Shown: positions 6,796 to 15,584, numbered from the stretch's first letter. The stretch is DNA of 20,853 nucleotides from an uncultured Clostridia bacterium (GCA_947629965.1 CANRFS010000005.1:1-20853); one strand, 5' to 3'. The notes: generated from the sequence alone by a model not told the origin. Translations and numbers: made by a program.

Positions 6796-7927
6796 TTATT
6801 CATTTGTATATCCATATTTTTTATAAAATTCTTTTTTGAAATTTAATAAATTATTGTTCTCTATTTCTATTCTAACTCTTTCCATAAGTTTAGTCAAGAA
6901 TCTTAAATTATGTATAGATAAAAGTCTTACACCTAATATCTCATTTGCTTTGACTAAATGTCTTATGTAAGCTCTACTATAATTTTTGCAAGTATAACAA
7001 TCACATTCTTCATCTAAAGGTCTCCAATCTCTTTCATAGCATGCATTTCTTACAACTACTTTTCCATTCCATGTCATTGCAGTTCCATTTCTTGCAATTC
7101 TTGTAGGTAAAACACAGTCACACATATCTATTCCTGCAATTGCAGCCTCAATTAGATAATCTGGTGTTCCTACTCCCATTAAATATCTTGGCTTATCTTT
7201 TGGCATAAGTGGTGCTGTGTAATTTAGCATTTTTAAGAACTCTTCTTTAGGCTCTCCGCACGCTTATTCCACCTATTGCATATCCTGGAAAATCTAATGC
7301 TATTAAATCATCAAGCGATTTTTTACGTAAGTCCTCATAAAATCCACCTTGTATTATTCCAAATAGTGCTTGATTTTCAGTATTTTTATGTGCTTCTTTG
7401 CATCTTATTGCCCATCTTGTTGTTCTTTCCATAGATTGCTTTGTATATTCATATGTCGATGGATATGGACAACATTCATCAAATGACATTATTATATCTG
7501 CACCAAGAGCTTCTTCTATTTCCATTACTTTTTCTGGTGAAAAGAAGTGTCTACTTCCATCCAAATGAGATTTAAACTCTACTCCATCTTCTGAAATAGT
7601 CCTTAAATCTCCCAAACTAAAAACTTGAAATCCTCCACTATCAGTTAGAATTGGTCTATTCCAATTCATAAATTTATGAAGTCCTCCAGCTTCTTTCACA
7701 ATTTCATGTCCTGGTCTTAAATATAAATGATATGTATTAGAAAGTATTATTTGTGCGTTTACTTCATCTTTTAATTCTTCAGGTGTCATTGATTTTACTG
7801 TTGCCTGTGTTCCAACTGGCATAAATATTGGAGTCTCAATATCCCCATGTGGAGTATGGATAACGCCCCTTCTTGCACCTGAATTTTTATCTATATGTAA
7901 TAATTCATAAGTTACTGCTTCTGACAT
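6796..7927 (-). CDS. tgt: tRNA-guanine transglycosylase, needs +1 shift at CGG 7258
   Basis: Tgt swaps guanine 34 for preQ1 in GUN-anticodon tRNAs during queuosine synthesis. Residues 1-223 carry TPHGDIETPIFMPVGTQATVK, LTDSGGFQVFSL and FGIIQGG. The frame then reads GTG CGG AGA GCC TAA. Skipping C7258 gives GGISVGEPKEEF (G at 224), MGVGTPDYL, and the active-site block GIDMCDCVLPTRIARNG (about 265-281). The zinc ligands CDCYTC plus a downstream His follow. The joined protein is 376 residues, the family size. The active-site Asp and all zinc ligands lie after the shift, so the unshifted product would be dead. The usual Phe before DCV is Cys here. The ATG at 7927 has AAAAGGAGA upstream; the upstream TTG at 7957 lies partly inside queA. 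It follows queA by 22 nt. Confidence 0.94.
7255..7258 (-). other. tgt: +1 frameshift site CGG-A in tgt
   Basis: The codons read GTG CGG AGA; homology requires GTG (C) GGA GAG. A zero-frame stop follows two codons later. Confidence 0.9.
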
Positions 7928-7949
7928 TTTATTTCTCCTTTTCATTTGT

Positions 7950-8975
7950 TCAAGCAATAAGCATTGCGTCGCCGAAGCTAAAGAATCTATACCTTTCTTT
8001 TACCGCTTCTTTATATGCCTCCATGATAAAATCTCTACCTGCTAATGCAGATACAAGCATAAGAAGAGTTGACTCTGGCAAATGAAAATTAGTTATTAAT
8101 CCATCTATACATTTAAATTTATATCCTGGATAAATAAATATTTTTGTATCGCTTTCTATAGGCTCTACTTTTCCTGTTTCTTCATCTGCTATTGATTCAA
8201 GCACTCTACATGAGGTTGTCCCAACTGCAATTACTCTTCTTCCTTCTTCTTTTGCTTTATTTATTTTATCTACATCTTCTTGCTTTATATAGAAATGCTC
8301 TGAGTGCATTTTATGTGCTTCTACTGTTTCTTCTTTTACTGGTCTAAATGTTCCTATTCCAACATGCAAAGTAACATTTGCAATAATTACTCCTTTATCT
8401 TCGAGTTTTTGCAAAAGCTCATCTGTAAAGTGAAGTCCTGCTGTTGGTGCAGCAGCTGACCCTCTATATTTTGCATAAACTGTTTGATATCTATCTTTCT
8501 CTTTTAGTTCTTCGTGTATATATGGTGGAAGTGGCATTAAACCAATTTTATCTAATATCTCATTAAAAATACCATCATACTCAAATTTTACTTTTCTTGT
8601 TCCACCTGGCATAACATCTAATATTTCAGCTTTAAGCAAGCCGTCTCCAAATATTACTTTTGTTCCAACGTGCAATTTATTTCCTGGTCTTACAATTGAT
8701 TCCCAAATGTCTCCTTCTATATTATTTAATAACAAAAATTCAACATTTGCACCTGTTTCTTTTTTTCCATATATTCTTGCAGGTATTACTTTTGTATTAT
8801 TTCTAACTAAGACATCTCCTGGTTTTAAGTATTCTATAATATCTTTAAATATTTTATGCTCTATTGTTTTATTATCTCTATTTAATACCATAAGTCTTGA
8901 CTCGTCTCTTTTTTGAATTGGCGTCTGTGCTATTAATTTCTCTGGCAAGTCATAATTAAAATCTGAAACTTTCAT
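7950..8975 (-). CDS. queA: S-adenosylmethionine:tRNA ribosyltransferase-isomerase
   Basis: QueA transfers and isomerises the ribosyl group of SAM onto preQ1-tRNA to make epoxyqueuosine. The 341-residue protein starts MKVSDFNYDLPEKLIAQTP and has SRLMVLNR, VRNNTKVIPARIYG, the conserved block YRGSAAAPTAGLHFT, VTLHVGIGTFRPV, HSEHFY, VGTTSCRVLES, ITNFHLPESTLLMLVSALAG and FFSFGDAMLI, all family hallmarks in the right order. An upstream TTG at 9002 is in frame, but the ATG at 8975 has AAAGGA about 6 nt upstream and gives the family N-terminus. It lies between the HExxH protein (13 nt upstream) and tgt, so queuosine genes are co-transcribed. Three CGG trinucleotides are all out of phase and the gene is intact. 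Confidence 0.97.
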   Translation of the reverse strand: MKVSDFNYDLPEKLIAQTPIQKRDESRLMVLNRDNKTIEHKIFKDIIEYLKPGDVLVRNNTKVIPARIYGKKETGANVEFLLLNNIEGDIWESIVRPGNKLHVGTKVIFGDGLLKAEILDVMPGGTRKVKFEYDGIFNEILDKIGLMPLPPYIHEELKEKDRYQTVYAKYRGSAAAPTAGLHFTDELLQKLEDKGVIIANVTLHVGIGTFRPVKEETVEAHKMHSEHFYIKQEDVDKINKAKEEGRRVIAVGTTSCRVLESIADEETGKVEPIESDTKIFIYPGYKFKCIDGLITNFHLPESTLLMLVSALAGRDFIMEAYKEAVKERYRFFSFGDAMLIA

Positions 8976-8988
8976 TTTTGTCCTTTCT

Positions 8989-10327
8989 CTATTTAATTCC
9001 AAATAGTCTAGATATAGCTGTAAATAAATTTTTTACTTCATCTAATATATTTTGTGGCTCATTATTAAAATTCATATCTATGTTATATTTGAAATCACTA
9101 TTTGCTGGTGGAGTCATTTTATATACAGCACTATCTAAGCCAACTAATTTTCCATCACTTGATTTTATATTACAATTCATATAGTCTCCATACCACTGTT
9201 TTAATCCTACTAGTCCTTCTTCTTTATATCCATACTTTTCATAATCGTGCAATTCTGGTATTTCATAATTTCTTTCTTGAAGATTTCTTTCTAAGGAATG
9301 CAAAAATTCATGCACGAATACCTCTTCAGGGAAAGTATTTATTCTAGGGTTATATGTATATATGTAGCTTGAACTATCATTTGGAAGTCTTATATTTGAA
9401 TATCCTATTCCATAAAGATCCATCGCTCCGAAGTCCTATCCAGTCATTTACTGGTATTTCTATATTTCTATTATTGTCTCCAAGTTTTGTAGCAACAAAA
9501 ATATAATCATACTCCTCTTCCTTTAAATATGTTTTTATTTTGCTTTCTACATCATATGGGTCCAAATAATATCCATATTCTTCTGAATACGTTATTGTTT
9601 TTATTGGTTCATCTATTTCATATATATCATAATCCACAGTCATCTTGTTATTACTTAATTCATTAATAGATGTTTGAAATCTTTTCATATTGCTTTTCAT
9701 CTTTTCAATATCATTTAAACTCATTGAGATTTTTATTTGTTCATTGTTTATATTTACATCTAAATTTTTTATTATAAAACATACCATATTCCAGTTACTA
9801 GAATTGTCTTTTATTCCTTCTTCTAATTTAAAATCAGAAAACCATGCAGTTCCTTTTGCTTTATCATTATTTCCGCCTAATCTAAAACCGATTTCTAAAG
9901 TTTCTCTATCTTTAGAATCAAAAACAAATTCTAATTTTTGCCAGTCGTTCGTGCCTGTTATATTTTCTGAACATTCTGTACTATTTAATATTGATATTTG
10001 AGCACCACTATTAGATTTGCCATCTTTGCTTTCTACATTCTCAGTTTTTACCATGCAACTGAGTTTATATGGAGTATTTGGCTTAACATGTACAGTTTTG
10101 TAAAACATTGCATCATTAAAATTTGTAGACTCTACTTTATAACTATAATCATATGAACATGTTACATTTTTATCTCTCGTAAATTTAGTTACTCCTATTT
10201 CATTTTCGGCTTTAATAAAGTCGTTATAAGAATATATTTTATATAGTCCAAACAACTTATAAAAAATAAATAATATGATTATAATAAAAATTATATTTAT
10301 TATTTTTGAACTTGTACTTTTTTTCAA
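8989..10327 (-). CDS. Membrane-anchored HExxH metalloprotease-like protein, needs +1 shift at CGG 9430
   Basis: The first 299 codons start at TTG 10327 (GGAGG 8 nt upstream). They encode a transmembrane helix (about 8-27), a beta-rich domain with carbohydrate-binding-module features (NDAMFYKTVHVKPNTPYKL, TGTNDWQKLEFVF, KGTAWFSDFKLEEG), and a region with DYDIYEIDEPIKTITYSEE. At GGA CTT CGG the frame runs on for 16 codons without meaning. Skipping C9430 continues IGLGAMDLYGIGYSNIRL and then EEVFVHEFLHSLERNL, a zinc-protease HExxH motif at His339-His343 with a possible third ligand in the later EEG segment. The joined length is 445. Without the shift the catalytic motif is lost. It overlaps the DUF951 ribosome-site region and precedes queA. 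I do not recognise a named family and the substrate is unknown. Confidence 0.8.
9427..9430 (-). other. +1 frameshift site CGG-A in the HExxH protein
   Basis: The codons read CTT CGG AGC; continuity requires CTT (C) GGA GCG ATG GAT. The downstream frame carries the HExxH motif. Confidence 0.8.
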
Positions 10328-10330
10328 AAT

Positions 10331-10520
10331 TTAATCCTCCGTATTATTAATTTTCTTTTTTATCATATTTAATGCTTTTGGTCTTTCAATTGTTATTACT
10401 CGATTGCAACCGTCTGCATTTAAATTTAAAGTCTACTCCGATTCTAATAATTTCCCATGTTTTACTTCCACATGGATGTTGTTTTTTTAGTTCTACAATA
10501 TCTCCTATTTTGTAATCCAT
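10331..10520 (-). CDS. DUF951 small protein, needs +1 shift at CGG 10412
   Basis: From the ATG at 10520 (AAAGGAGAG just upstream) the frame reads MDYKIGDIVELKKQHPCGSK, then TWEIIRIGVDFKFKCR. This is the typical start of the approximately 60-residue DUF951 family, which continues KC-x-GC. The 37th codon is CGG, after which the frame becomes unlike the family and stops. Skipping C10412 gives GCNRVITIERPKALNMI and ends at TAA 10333-10331, for a total of 62 residues. The Cys17, Cys35 and post-shift Cys38 pattern suggests metal binding (inference). It sits 27 nt after gltX, and its last codons contain the ribosome site of the next gene, so coupling is likely. The gene is easy to miss because the shift splits it into two very short frames. 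Confidence 0.88.
10409..10412 (-). other. +1 frameshift site CGG-T in DUF951
   Basis: The codons read AGA CGG TTG; homology requires AGA (C) GGT TGC. This is the only one of the seven with T rather than A after CGG, so the fourth base is not fixed. Confidence 0.82.
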
Positions 10521-10547
10521 AGGCTCTCCTTTTGAACAAATTACAAT

Positions 10548-12201
10548 TTATCTTTTAATAAAATTCTTTATTCTATCAATTACTGTTTCTTTTCCTAATA
10601 CTTGCATTATTTCATACAAATCAGGTGTGTTGTGCTTTGTAGTTAAAGCTACCCTTATAACTGTACTAACATCACCAACATGTCCTTTATACTTTTCTGG
10701 TTCTTGTTTATATTCTTTTACTTCTCTTGCGTAGCCCTTATTTTCAGATAAGTCTTTTATTTTGTTAAACCATGTATCTTTATCATCGTTTATATCAAAA
10801 TAATTTTCAATATATGAATTTAATATATCTTTTATTTCTTCTTTATTATCTATTTTTTGGAACTCAAAATCATCCATCTTGTTGTATTCTTCTTCATACA
10901 TATATTTAATAATTTCTTTTACATCTGACCATTTACTAATATCTTTTCTAGGTTTTGCCTTTCCTCTTTCTATATTTAAAACTTTCATAGAATATTCTTT
11001 ATTTTTAATTAATAATTGTTCTAATTCTTTATCAAATTTAGTTGCCCATTTTAAAGTTTCATCATATATTTTTTGGCTACTGTATTTTGATATTATATTT
11101 TTAGATACATCTAAAAGTTTTACCATATCAAAAACTGCTCCGGCTTACGCTCATCTTATTTAGCTGTAGCTCAAATTCTGCTATACTTTTGTCTGGATTT
11201 GCTCTTCTCCATGGTTCAAAACTTGAATTTGCAATATTAAGCAAGTATTCTACAACTGCATCGGATGGAATACCTTCCTCGTGATAATAACTTACTGCTG
11301 CTTCTGGATCTTTTCTTTTACTAATTTTTCTTTTACTTCCATTGTCATCTTTCATTATTGTTGCGGTATGTGCATATTTAGGTGGCTTAAACCCTAATGC
11401 TTTAAATAATTCTAAATGAATTGGAAGTGATGATATCCATTCATCTCCACGTATTACATGTGTAACTCTCATTAAATGGTCATCTACTACATGTGCAAAA
11501 TGGTACGTTGGAAGTCCATCTGCTTTTATTATAACTATATCTTGATCATTTTCTGGTAATTCAAGATTTCCCTTTATACTATCTTTATGTTTTATTCTTC
11601 TATCTTCTCTTCCTTGTGATTTAAATCTTATAATATATGGATCCCCATTTTTTATTTTTGCTACTGCTTCATCTATAGGAAAATTTCTATATTTTGCCCA
11701 TACTCCATAGTAACCTGGCTTTATCTTAGCAGATTCTTGTTTTGCCCTTATTTCTTCTAATTCTTCCTGCGTACAAAAACATGGATATGCTTGTCCCTGC
11801 TTTATTAAACTTTTAGCATAAGCCTGATAAATTTCTTTTCTTTGACTTTGCTTATATGGTCCGTAATTTCCGATTTCATCATTTTCTGAAATCATACCTT
11901 CATTTGGAACTATATCAAAAGCTTTTAGCCCATCTACTATTTGAGATACACCATTTTCTATTTCTCTTTTTTGGTCTGTATCTTCTATTCTTAAAATAAA
12001 TACGCCTTTCGATTGCTCAGCTATTTTTCTATCTATTATGCTCCCAAATAATCCACCTATATGAATAAATCCTGTTGGGCTTGGAGCAAATCTAGTAACA
12101 GCAGCTCCTTCTGGTAAATTTCTTTCTGGATATTTTTCTTCATAATATGATATTTCCTTTGCACTTGGAAATATTAAATCTGCAAGTTCATTAAAATCCA
12201 T
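10548..12201 (-). CDS. gltX: Glutamyl-tRNA synthetase, needs +1 shift at CGG 11142
   Basis: GluRS charges tRNA-Glu. It has a clostridial-type N-terminal extension (1-33), then VTRFAPSPTGFIHIGG (35-50, HIGH motif), LRIEDTDQKRE, YPCFCTQEEL, VTHVIRGDEWISSLP and KISKRKDPEAA (KMSKS motif at about 292-297). After residue 353 the frame reads AGC CGG AGC AGT TTT TGA. Skipping C11142 gives NKMSVSGAVFDMVKLLDVSKN and the anticodon-binding domain, ending IDRIKNFIKR. The total is 550 residues, as in clostridial homologues, and KMS.SGAVFD is conserved. The catalytic core alone lacks the anticodon-binding domain. The start overlaps the kinase gene by 11 nt. The enzyme is normally essential, which argues against a pseudogene. 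Confidence 0.95.
11139..11142 (-). other. gltX: +1 frameshift site CGG-A in gltX
   Basis: The codons read AGC CGG AGC; homology requires AGC (C) GGA GCA GTT. A zero-frame TGA follows three codons later. An ATG lies 13 nt after the shift in the correct frame but has no ribosome site. Confidence 0.9.
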
Positions 12202-13316
12202 ATTTTTTTATTACTCCCTTCATTTCATCTTCTTTTTCTTCTATTTGTCTCAATAATTCTAATTGAGCTTTTGCTCTTACTAAATTATGATTTTCTATAT
12301 TTTCATCTATTGAAAAATATACATCACCATTTAAATAATCTGCTAAAAATCTTATTGTATTTTCATAAGTCATCATCCATACTCCGTAGTGGTAGTGTTT
12401 TTAATTCTTCTTCTGTTATTATATCTTTGATTTCACTTAAAAATCCTTTTGTATAGCTTTCAAATCTATTTATATCTACTTTTATTTTTGATAAATCTTG
12501 TTCATCTTCTTTTGCAGTTGTAATACCTGTTCTTAAGCCCTCTCCAAAGTCATAAGCAAGTGCTCCTGGCATTACTGTATCTAAATCTATTAAGCATACA
12601 GCTTTATCTGTATCTTTATCAAATAATATATTGCTAAGTTTTGTGTCGTTATGCGTAACTCTTAGTGGTATTTCCTTGTTTTCTAATTTTTCTGTAATTA
12701 TATTAGTTTTATTTAATCTCTTCTCGTCTATTACAAATTTAATTACATCTTTTGCCATTTCAAATCTTTCTTTTCTTTCTTTTAGATTGCTTTCATCTGA
12801 AAGTGCATCTCTTAATTGTTCTACTCTATTTGGAGTATAATGAAATTTTGGAATTATTTCATATAACTCTTCTGCTGGAAATCCATCTAAATTTTTTTGG
12901 AATCTACCAGCTGCCCTTCCAGCTTCTTGCAATATATTCATATCCTCGGTATTTAAATATGTTTTTGTATTATCTATAAACTTTTCCATTCTCCAATTTT
13001 TGTTATATATATTGTAAGAATTTTCATCAATTGTATCTATAAGTGTAATTGTAAGTCTATCTGTTGATTCCCCTTTTTCTTTTGCTTTAGTTATCATATA
13101 TTGGGTTACATTTTTTATATTTGTCATCAACTCTGGTAAATTTGGAAATACATTTGTATTAACATATTGAAGAATATATTTTTTCTCACCATCATTTGTT
13201 TTATATTTCACAGCATATGTTTTATTGATGTGTCCACTATCACATCTTTTTATATCTATTATTTCTCCATCAATTTTAAAATTACTAGCTATTTTTTTAA
13301 GTTTCTCTTTATTCAT
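12191..13316 (-). CDS. Aminoglycoside phosphotransferase-family kinase (N-acetylhexosamine kinase-like), needs +1 shift at CGG 12386
   Basis: This is a kinase-fold protein of the APH/choline-kinase superfamily. It has SGHINKTYAV (28-36, phosphate loop), YILQYVNTNVF, RMEKFI (hinge), the catalytic loop VTHNDTKLSNILFD (220-233; His222, Asp224, Asn229) and LIDLDTVMPGALAYDFGEGLR with Asp244/Asp246. The pattern is closest to N-acetylhexosamine 1-kinase-like proteins; the substrate is not proved. At codon 311 CTA CGG AGT leads to a stop seven codons later. Skipping C12386 gives LPLGVWMMTYENTIRFLADY and a helical C-terminus, for a total of 374 residues. The homologous C-terminal block L.TDYL.GD is recovered only by the shift. 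The ATG has AAGGGGT upstream and its own promoter. It overlaps gltX by 11 nt. Confidence 0.88.
12383..12386 (-). other. +1 frameshift site CGG-A in the kinase gene
   Basis: The codons read CTA CGG AGT; homology requires CTA (C) GGA GTA TGG ATG. Confidence 0.85.
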
Positions 13317-13351
13317 CTTTATACCCCTTAAAAATAAAATTTAACTTTATA

Positions 13352-13380
13352 ATTATACTATTTAAATTTAAAAAAGTAAA
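13352..13380 (-). promoter_or_regulatory. Sigma-A promoter for the kinase-gltX-queA-tgt run
   Basis: TTTACT (13380-13375), a 17-nt spacer and a perfect TATAAT (13357-13352) lie 36 nt before the kinase ATG. No strong terminator is seen from here to 5547, so this promoter could drive seven genes. Confidence 0.7.
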
Positions 13381-13392
13381 GAAAAATTCTTA

Positions 13393-13421
13393 AAAGAAAA
13401 GCAGGAGGCTGTATTCTCCTG
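13393..13421 (-). terminator. Terminator after dapL
   Basis: CAGGAG/CTCCTG (13421-13416 with 13407-13402) with an 8-nt loop is followed on the minus strand by CTTTTCTTTT. It separates dapF-dapL from the downstream run. Confidence 0.7.
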
Positions 13422-13439
13422 TTTTCTATCCTTTGCAAT

Positions 13440-14666
13440 TTACATACTCATTCTTTCCATTGCTTTTATTGTATTTTCTCTTGTTCCAAATGCTGTTAGT
13501 CTAAAATATCCTTCTCCTGATGGCCCAAATCCAACGCCTGGTGTTCCGACTATTTGTTTTTCAGTTAATAATTTATCAAAGAATTCCCATGATGTTAGCC
13601 CTTCTGGAACTTTTAGCCATATATATGGAGCATTTACTCCTCCATAAGTTGTAAATCCTGCTTTGTTTGATCCCTCTCTAATTATTCTTGCATTTTCCAT
13701 ATAATAATCTATATTTTGTTTTATTTGCTTTTGACCTTCACTTAAATAAACTGCTTCTGCTGCTCTTTGTGTTATGTATGATACTCCGTTAAATTTAGTA
13801 GACATTCTTCTACTCCATAATTTATTTAAATATACTTCATCTCCATTACTAGATTTTCTTTTAAGTTCTTTTGGAACTACTGTATATGCACATCTTATTC
13901 CAGTAAATCCTGCTGTTTTAGAAAAACTTCTAAATTCAATTGAGACTTCTTTGGCTCCTTCTATCTCATATATACTATGCGGAATATTTTTTTCTGTGAT
14001 GTATTTTTCATAAGCTGAATCAAATAATATTAATGCTTGATTTTCTCTTGCATAATCTACCCATTTTTTTAGTTCTTCTTTATTTAAAACAGTTCCTGTT
14101 GGATTATTAGGAAGGCATAAATATATTAAATCTACCTTCTTTTTTGGAAGTTCTGGTACAAAATTATTTTCTGCTTTTATTGGCACATATACTATATTTT
14201 CATACATACCAGTTTCTTTATTATATTTTCCAGCTGCTCCTATCATTACATTTGTATCTAAATATACTGGATATACTGGATCTGTTATTGCAACTTTATT
14301 TTCATTACCTAGTATATCTAAAATGTTTGCAACATCACATTTTGCTCCATCTGATACGAATATTTCATCTGGATTTATATCTATATTTCTATCTTTATAA
14401 TCACATTTAGATATTTTTTCTCTTAAAAATTCATATCCTTGTTCTGGTCCATATCCCCTAAATGTTGCTCCATCTTGCATTTCATCAACGGCCTTGTGCA
14501 TTGCTTCTATTATACATGGCACAATTGGTCTTGTTACATCTCCAATTCCCATTTTTATTATTTCTTTATCTGGATTTTTACTTTTGTATTCTTCTAATTT
14601 TTTTGCTATTGTAGAAAATAAATAACTGTCTTGTAATTCTAAATAATTTTCATTAATTTTATACAT
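13440..14666 (-). CDS. dapL: LL-diaminopimelate aminotransferase
   Basis: DapL converts tetrahydrodipicolinate to LL-diaminopimelate in one PLP-dependent step with glutamate, replacing DapD/C/E. The 408-residue protein begins MYKINENYLELQDSYLFSTI, the family start. It has MGIGDVTRP (39-47), FRGYGPEQGY, VSDGAKCD, ITDPVYPVY, CLPNNPTGT and the PLP lysine Lys250 in FRSFSKTAGFTGIRCAY, then VNAPYIWLKVP and GTPGVGFGPSGEGYFRL. A longer in-frame start at 14702 lies inside dapF. The ATG at 14666 fits the family and has AAAGGAATGAT upstream. It follows dapF by 13 nt, so the last two diaminopimelate steps are co-transcribed. CGG trinucleotides (GTC GGA, AAC GGA) are out of phase. Confidence 0.97.
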   Translation of the reverse strand: MYKINENYLELQDSYLFSTIAKKLEEYKSKNPDKEIIKMGIGDVTRPIVPCIIEAMHKAVDEMQDGATFRGYGPEQGYEFLREKISKCDYKDRNIDINPDEIFVSDGAKCDVANILDILGNENKVAITDPVYPVYLDTNVMIGAAGKYNKETGMYENIVYVPIKAENNFVPELPKKKVDLIYLCLPNNPTGTVLNKEELKKWVDYARENQALILFDSAYEKYITEKNIPHSIYEIEGAKEVSIEFRSFSKTAGFTGIRCAYTVVPKELKRKSSNGDEVYLNKLWSRRMSTKFNGVSYITQRAAEAVYLSEGQKQIKQNIDYYMENARIIREGSNKAGFTTYGGVNAPYIWLKVPEGLTSWEFFDKLLTEKQIVGTPGVGFGPSGEGYFRLTAFGTRENTIKAMERMSM

Positions 14667-14679
14667 AATATCATTCCTT

Positions 14680-15522
14680 TCAAAATTCAACTTTTCCTTC
14701 AAACACTGTTACTGCTGGGCCTGTCATAAATACATGATTCGTTTTTTCATCCCATTCTATTTCTAATGTTCCACCTAATAATTCTATGTTTACTTTTCTT
14801 TCTGTAAGTCCATTTATATTGCATGCAACAGCTACCGCACATGCTCCTGTACCGCATGCAAGAGTTTCTCCTGCTCCTCTTTCCCATACTCTCATTTTTA
14901 CATTATTTTTATCTAATACTTCTATAAATTCTATGTTAGACCTTTTGGGAAAATGCTCATCTACTTCTAATACTGGTCCATATTTTTCAATGTCAAATTC
15001 TTTTGTGCCATCTACTATTGTTATTGCGTGTGGATTTCCCATAGACACACATGTAAACTTAAATTCTTTATCTAACGCCTTAATTTTTAAGTCTTTTACT
15101 GGCTCTTTTTCAAAAACCACTGGTATTTCTTTAGGGCTGAATATTGGCTCTCCCATATCAACTCTTACTGTTTCTACTTTGCCATTTTTTACATTAAGAT
15201 TTAGCACTTTAATTCCTGCTAATGTTTCTACTTTGATGGTTTCTTTATTTGTAAGCCCTTTGTCATAAACAAATTTACCTACACATCTTATGCCATTTCC
15301 ACACATTTCTGCTTCGCTTCCGTCAAAATTAAACATTCTCATTTTAAAATCAGCAATATCACTTCTGCATATTAAGATTATTCCATCAGATCCTATTCCA
15401 AAGTGACGATTGCTCATAAATTTAGCTAGGTCTGATATGTCACTTAAGTCTATTTTCTTAGAATAGCAGTCAATGTATACATAATCATTACCTAGCCCTT
15501 GCATTTTTGTAAATTCTATCAT
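14680..15522 (-). CDS. dapF: Diaminopimelate epimerase
   Basis: DapF interconverts LL- and meso-diaminopimelate without a cofactor, using two cysteines. The 280-residue protein opens MIEFTKMQGLGNDYVYID. It has RHFGIGSDGIILI, FNFDGSEAEMCGNGIRC (Cys74), GNPHAITIV, RSNIEFIEV, WERGAGETLACGTGACA (Cys223) and a C-terminal GPAVTVFEG, all diagnostic. The in-frame GTG at 15531 is part of the ribosome site AAAGGTG, so the ATG at 15522 is chosen. It is the first gene of dapF-dapL. A promoter and a perfect palindrome lie just upstream. CGG trinucleotides (TGC GGT, GCG GTA, GAC GGA) are out of phase. Confidence 0.97.
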   Translation of the reverse strand: MIEFTKMQGLGNDYVYIDCYSKKIDLSDISDLAKFMSNRHFGIGSDGIILICRSDIADFKMRMFNFDGSEAEMCGNGIRCVGKFVYDKGLTNKETIKVETLAGIKVLNLNVKNGKVETVRVDMGEPIFSPKEIPVVFEKEPVKDLKIKALDKEFKFTCVSMGNPHAITIVDGTKEFDIEKYGPVLEVDEHFPKRSNIEFIEVLDKNNVKMRVWERGAGETLACGTGACAVAVACNINGLTERKVNIELLGGTLEIEWDEKTNHVFMTGPAVTVFEGKVEF

Positions 15523-15549
15523 TTTTATCACCTTTATATTGGTATTAAT

Positions 15550-15583
15550 AAACCGTATAAAGATAATTATCTTTATACGGTTT
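15550..15583. repeat. 34-bp perfect palindrome at the dapF transcription start
   Basis: Positions 15550-15566 and 15567-15583 are perfect reverse complements centred on AATT, with each arm running AAACCGTATAAAGATAA. It can act as a terminator hairpin for the upstream 15621-17417 gene. It also overlaps the predicted dapF start site, so it may be an operator or a 5' mRNA hairpin. Confidence 0.75.
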
Positions 15584-15584
15584 T

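Noticed and set aside
10535..10550. Sixteen bases after the gltX stop match the outer arm of the dapA-dapB hairpin
   Set aside because: In a sequence this AT-rich a 16-base match within 21 kb is about what chance predicts, and no second arm is present near gltX.
2150..12386. The seven frameshifts as random sequencing or homopolymer errors
   Set aside because: None is in a homopolymer. All are the same event (C before GGN, always making an in-frame CGG), and identical out-of-phase CGG strings elsewhere show no error. A systematic artefact would not know the reading frame.
2150..12386. CGG reassigned to another amino acid such as Trp or Gln
   Set aside because: Staying in frame after CGG gives non-homologous sequence and a nearby stop in most of the cases, whatever residue CGG specifies. 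Only a one-base shift restores the families.
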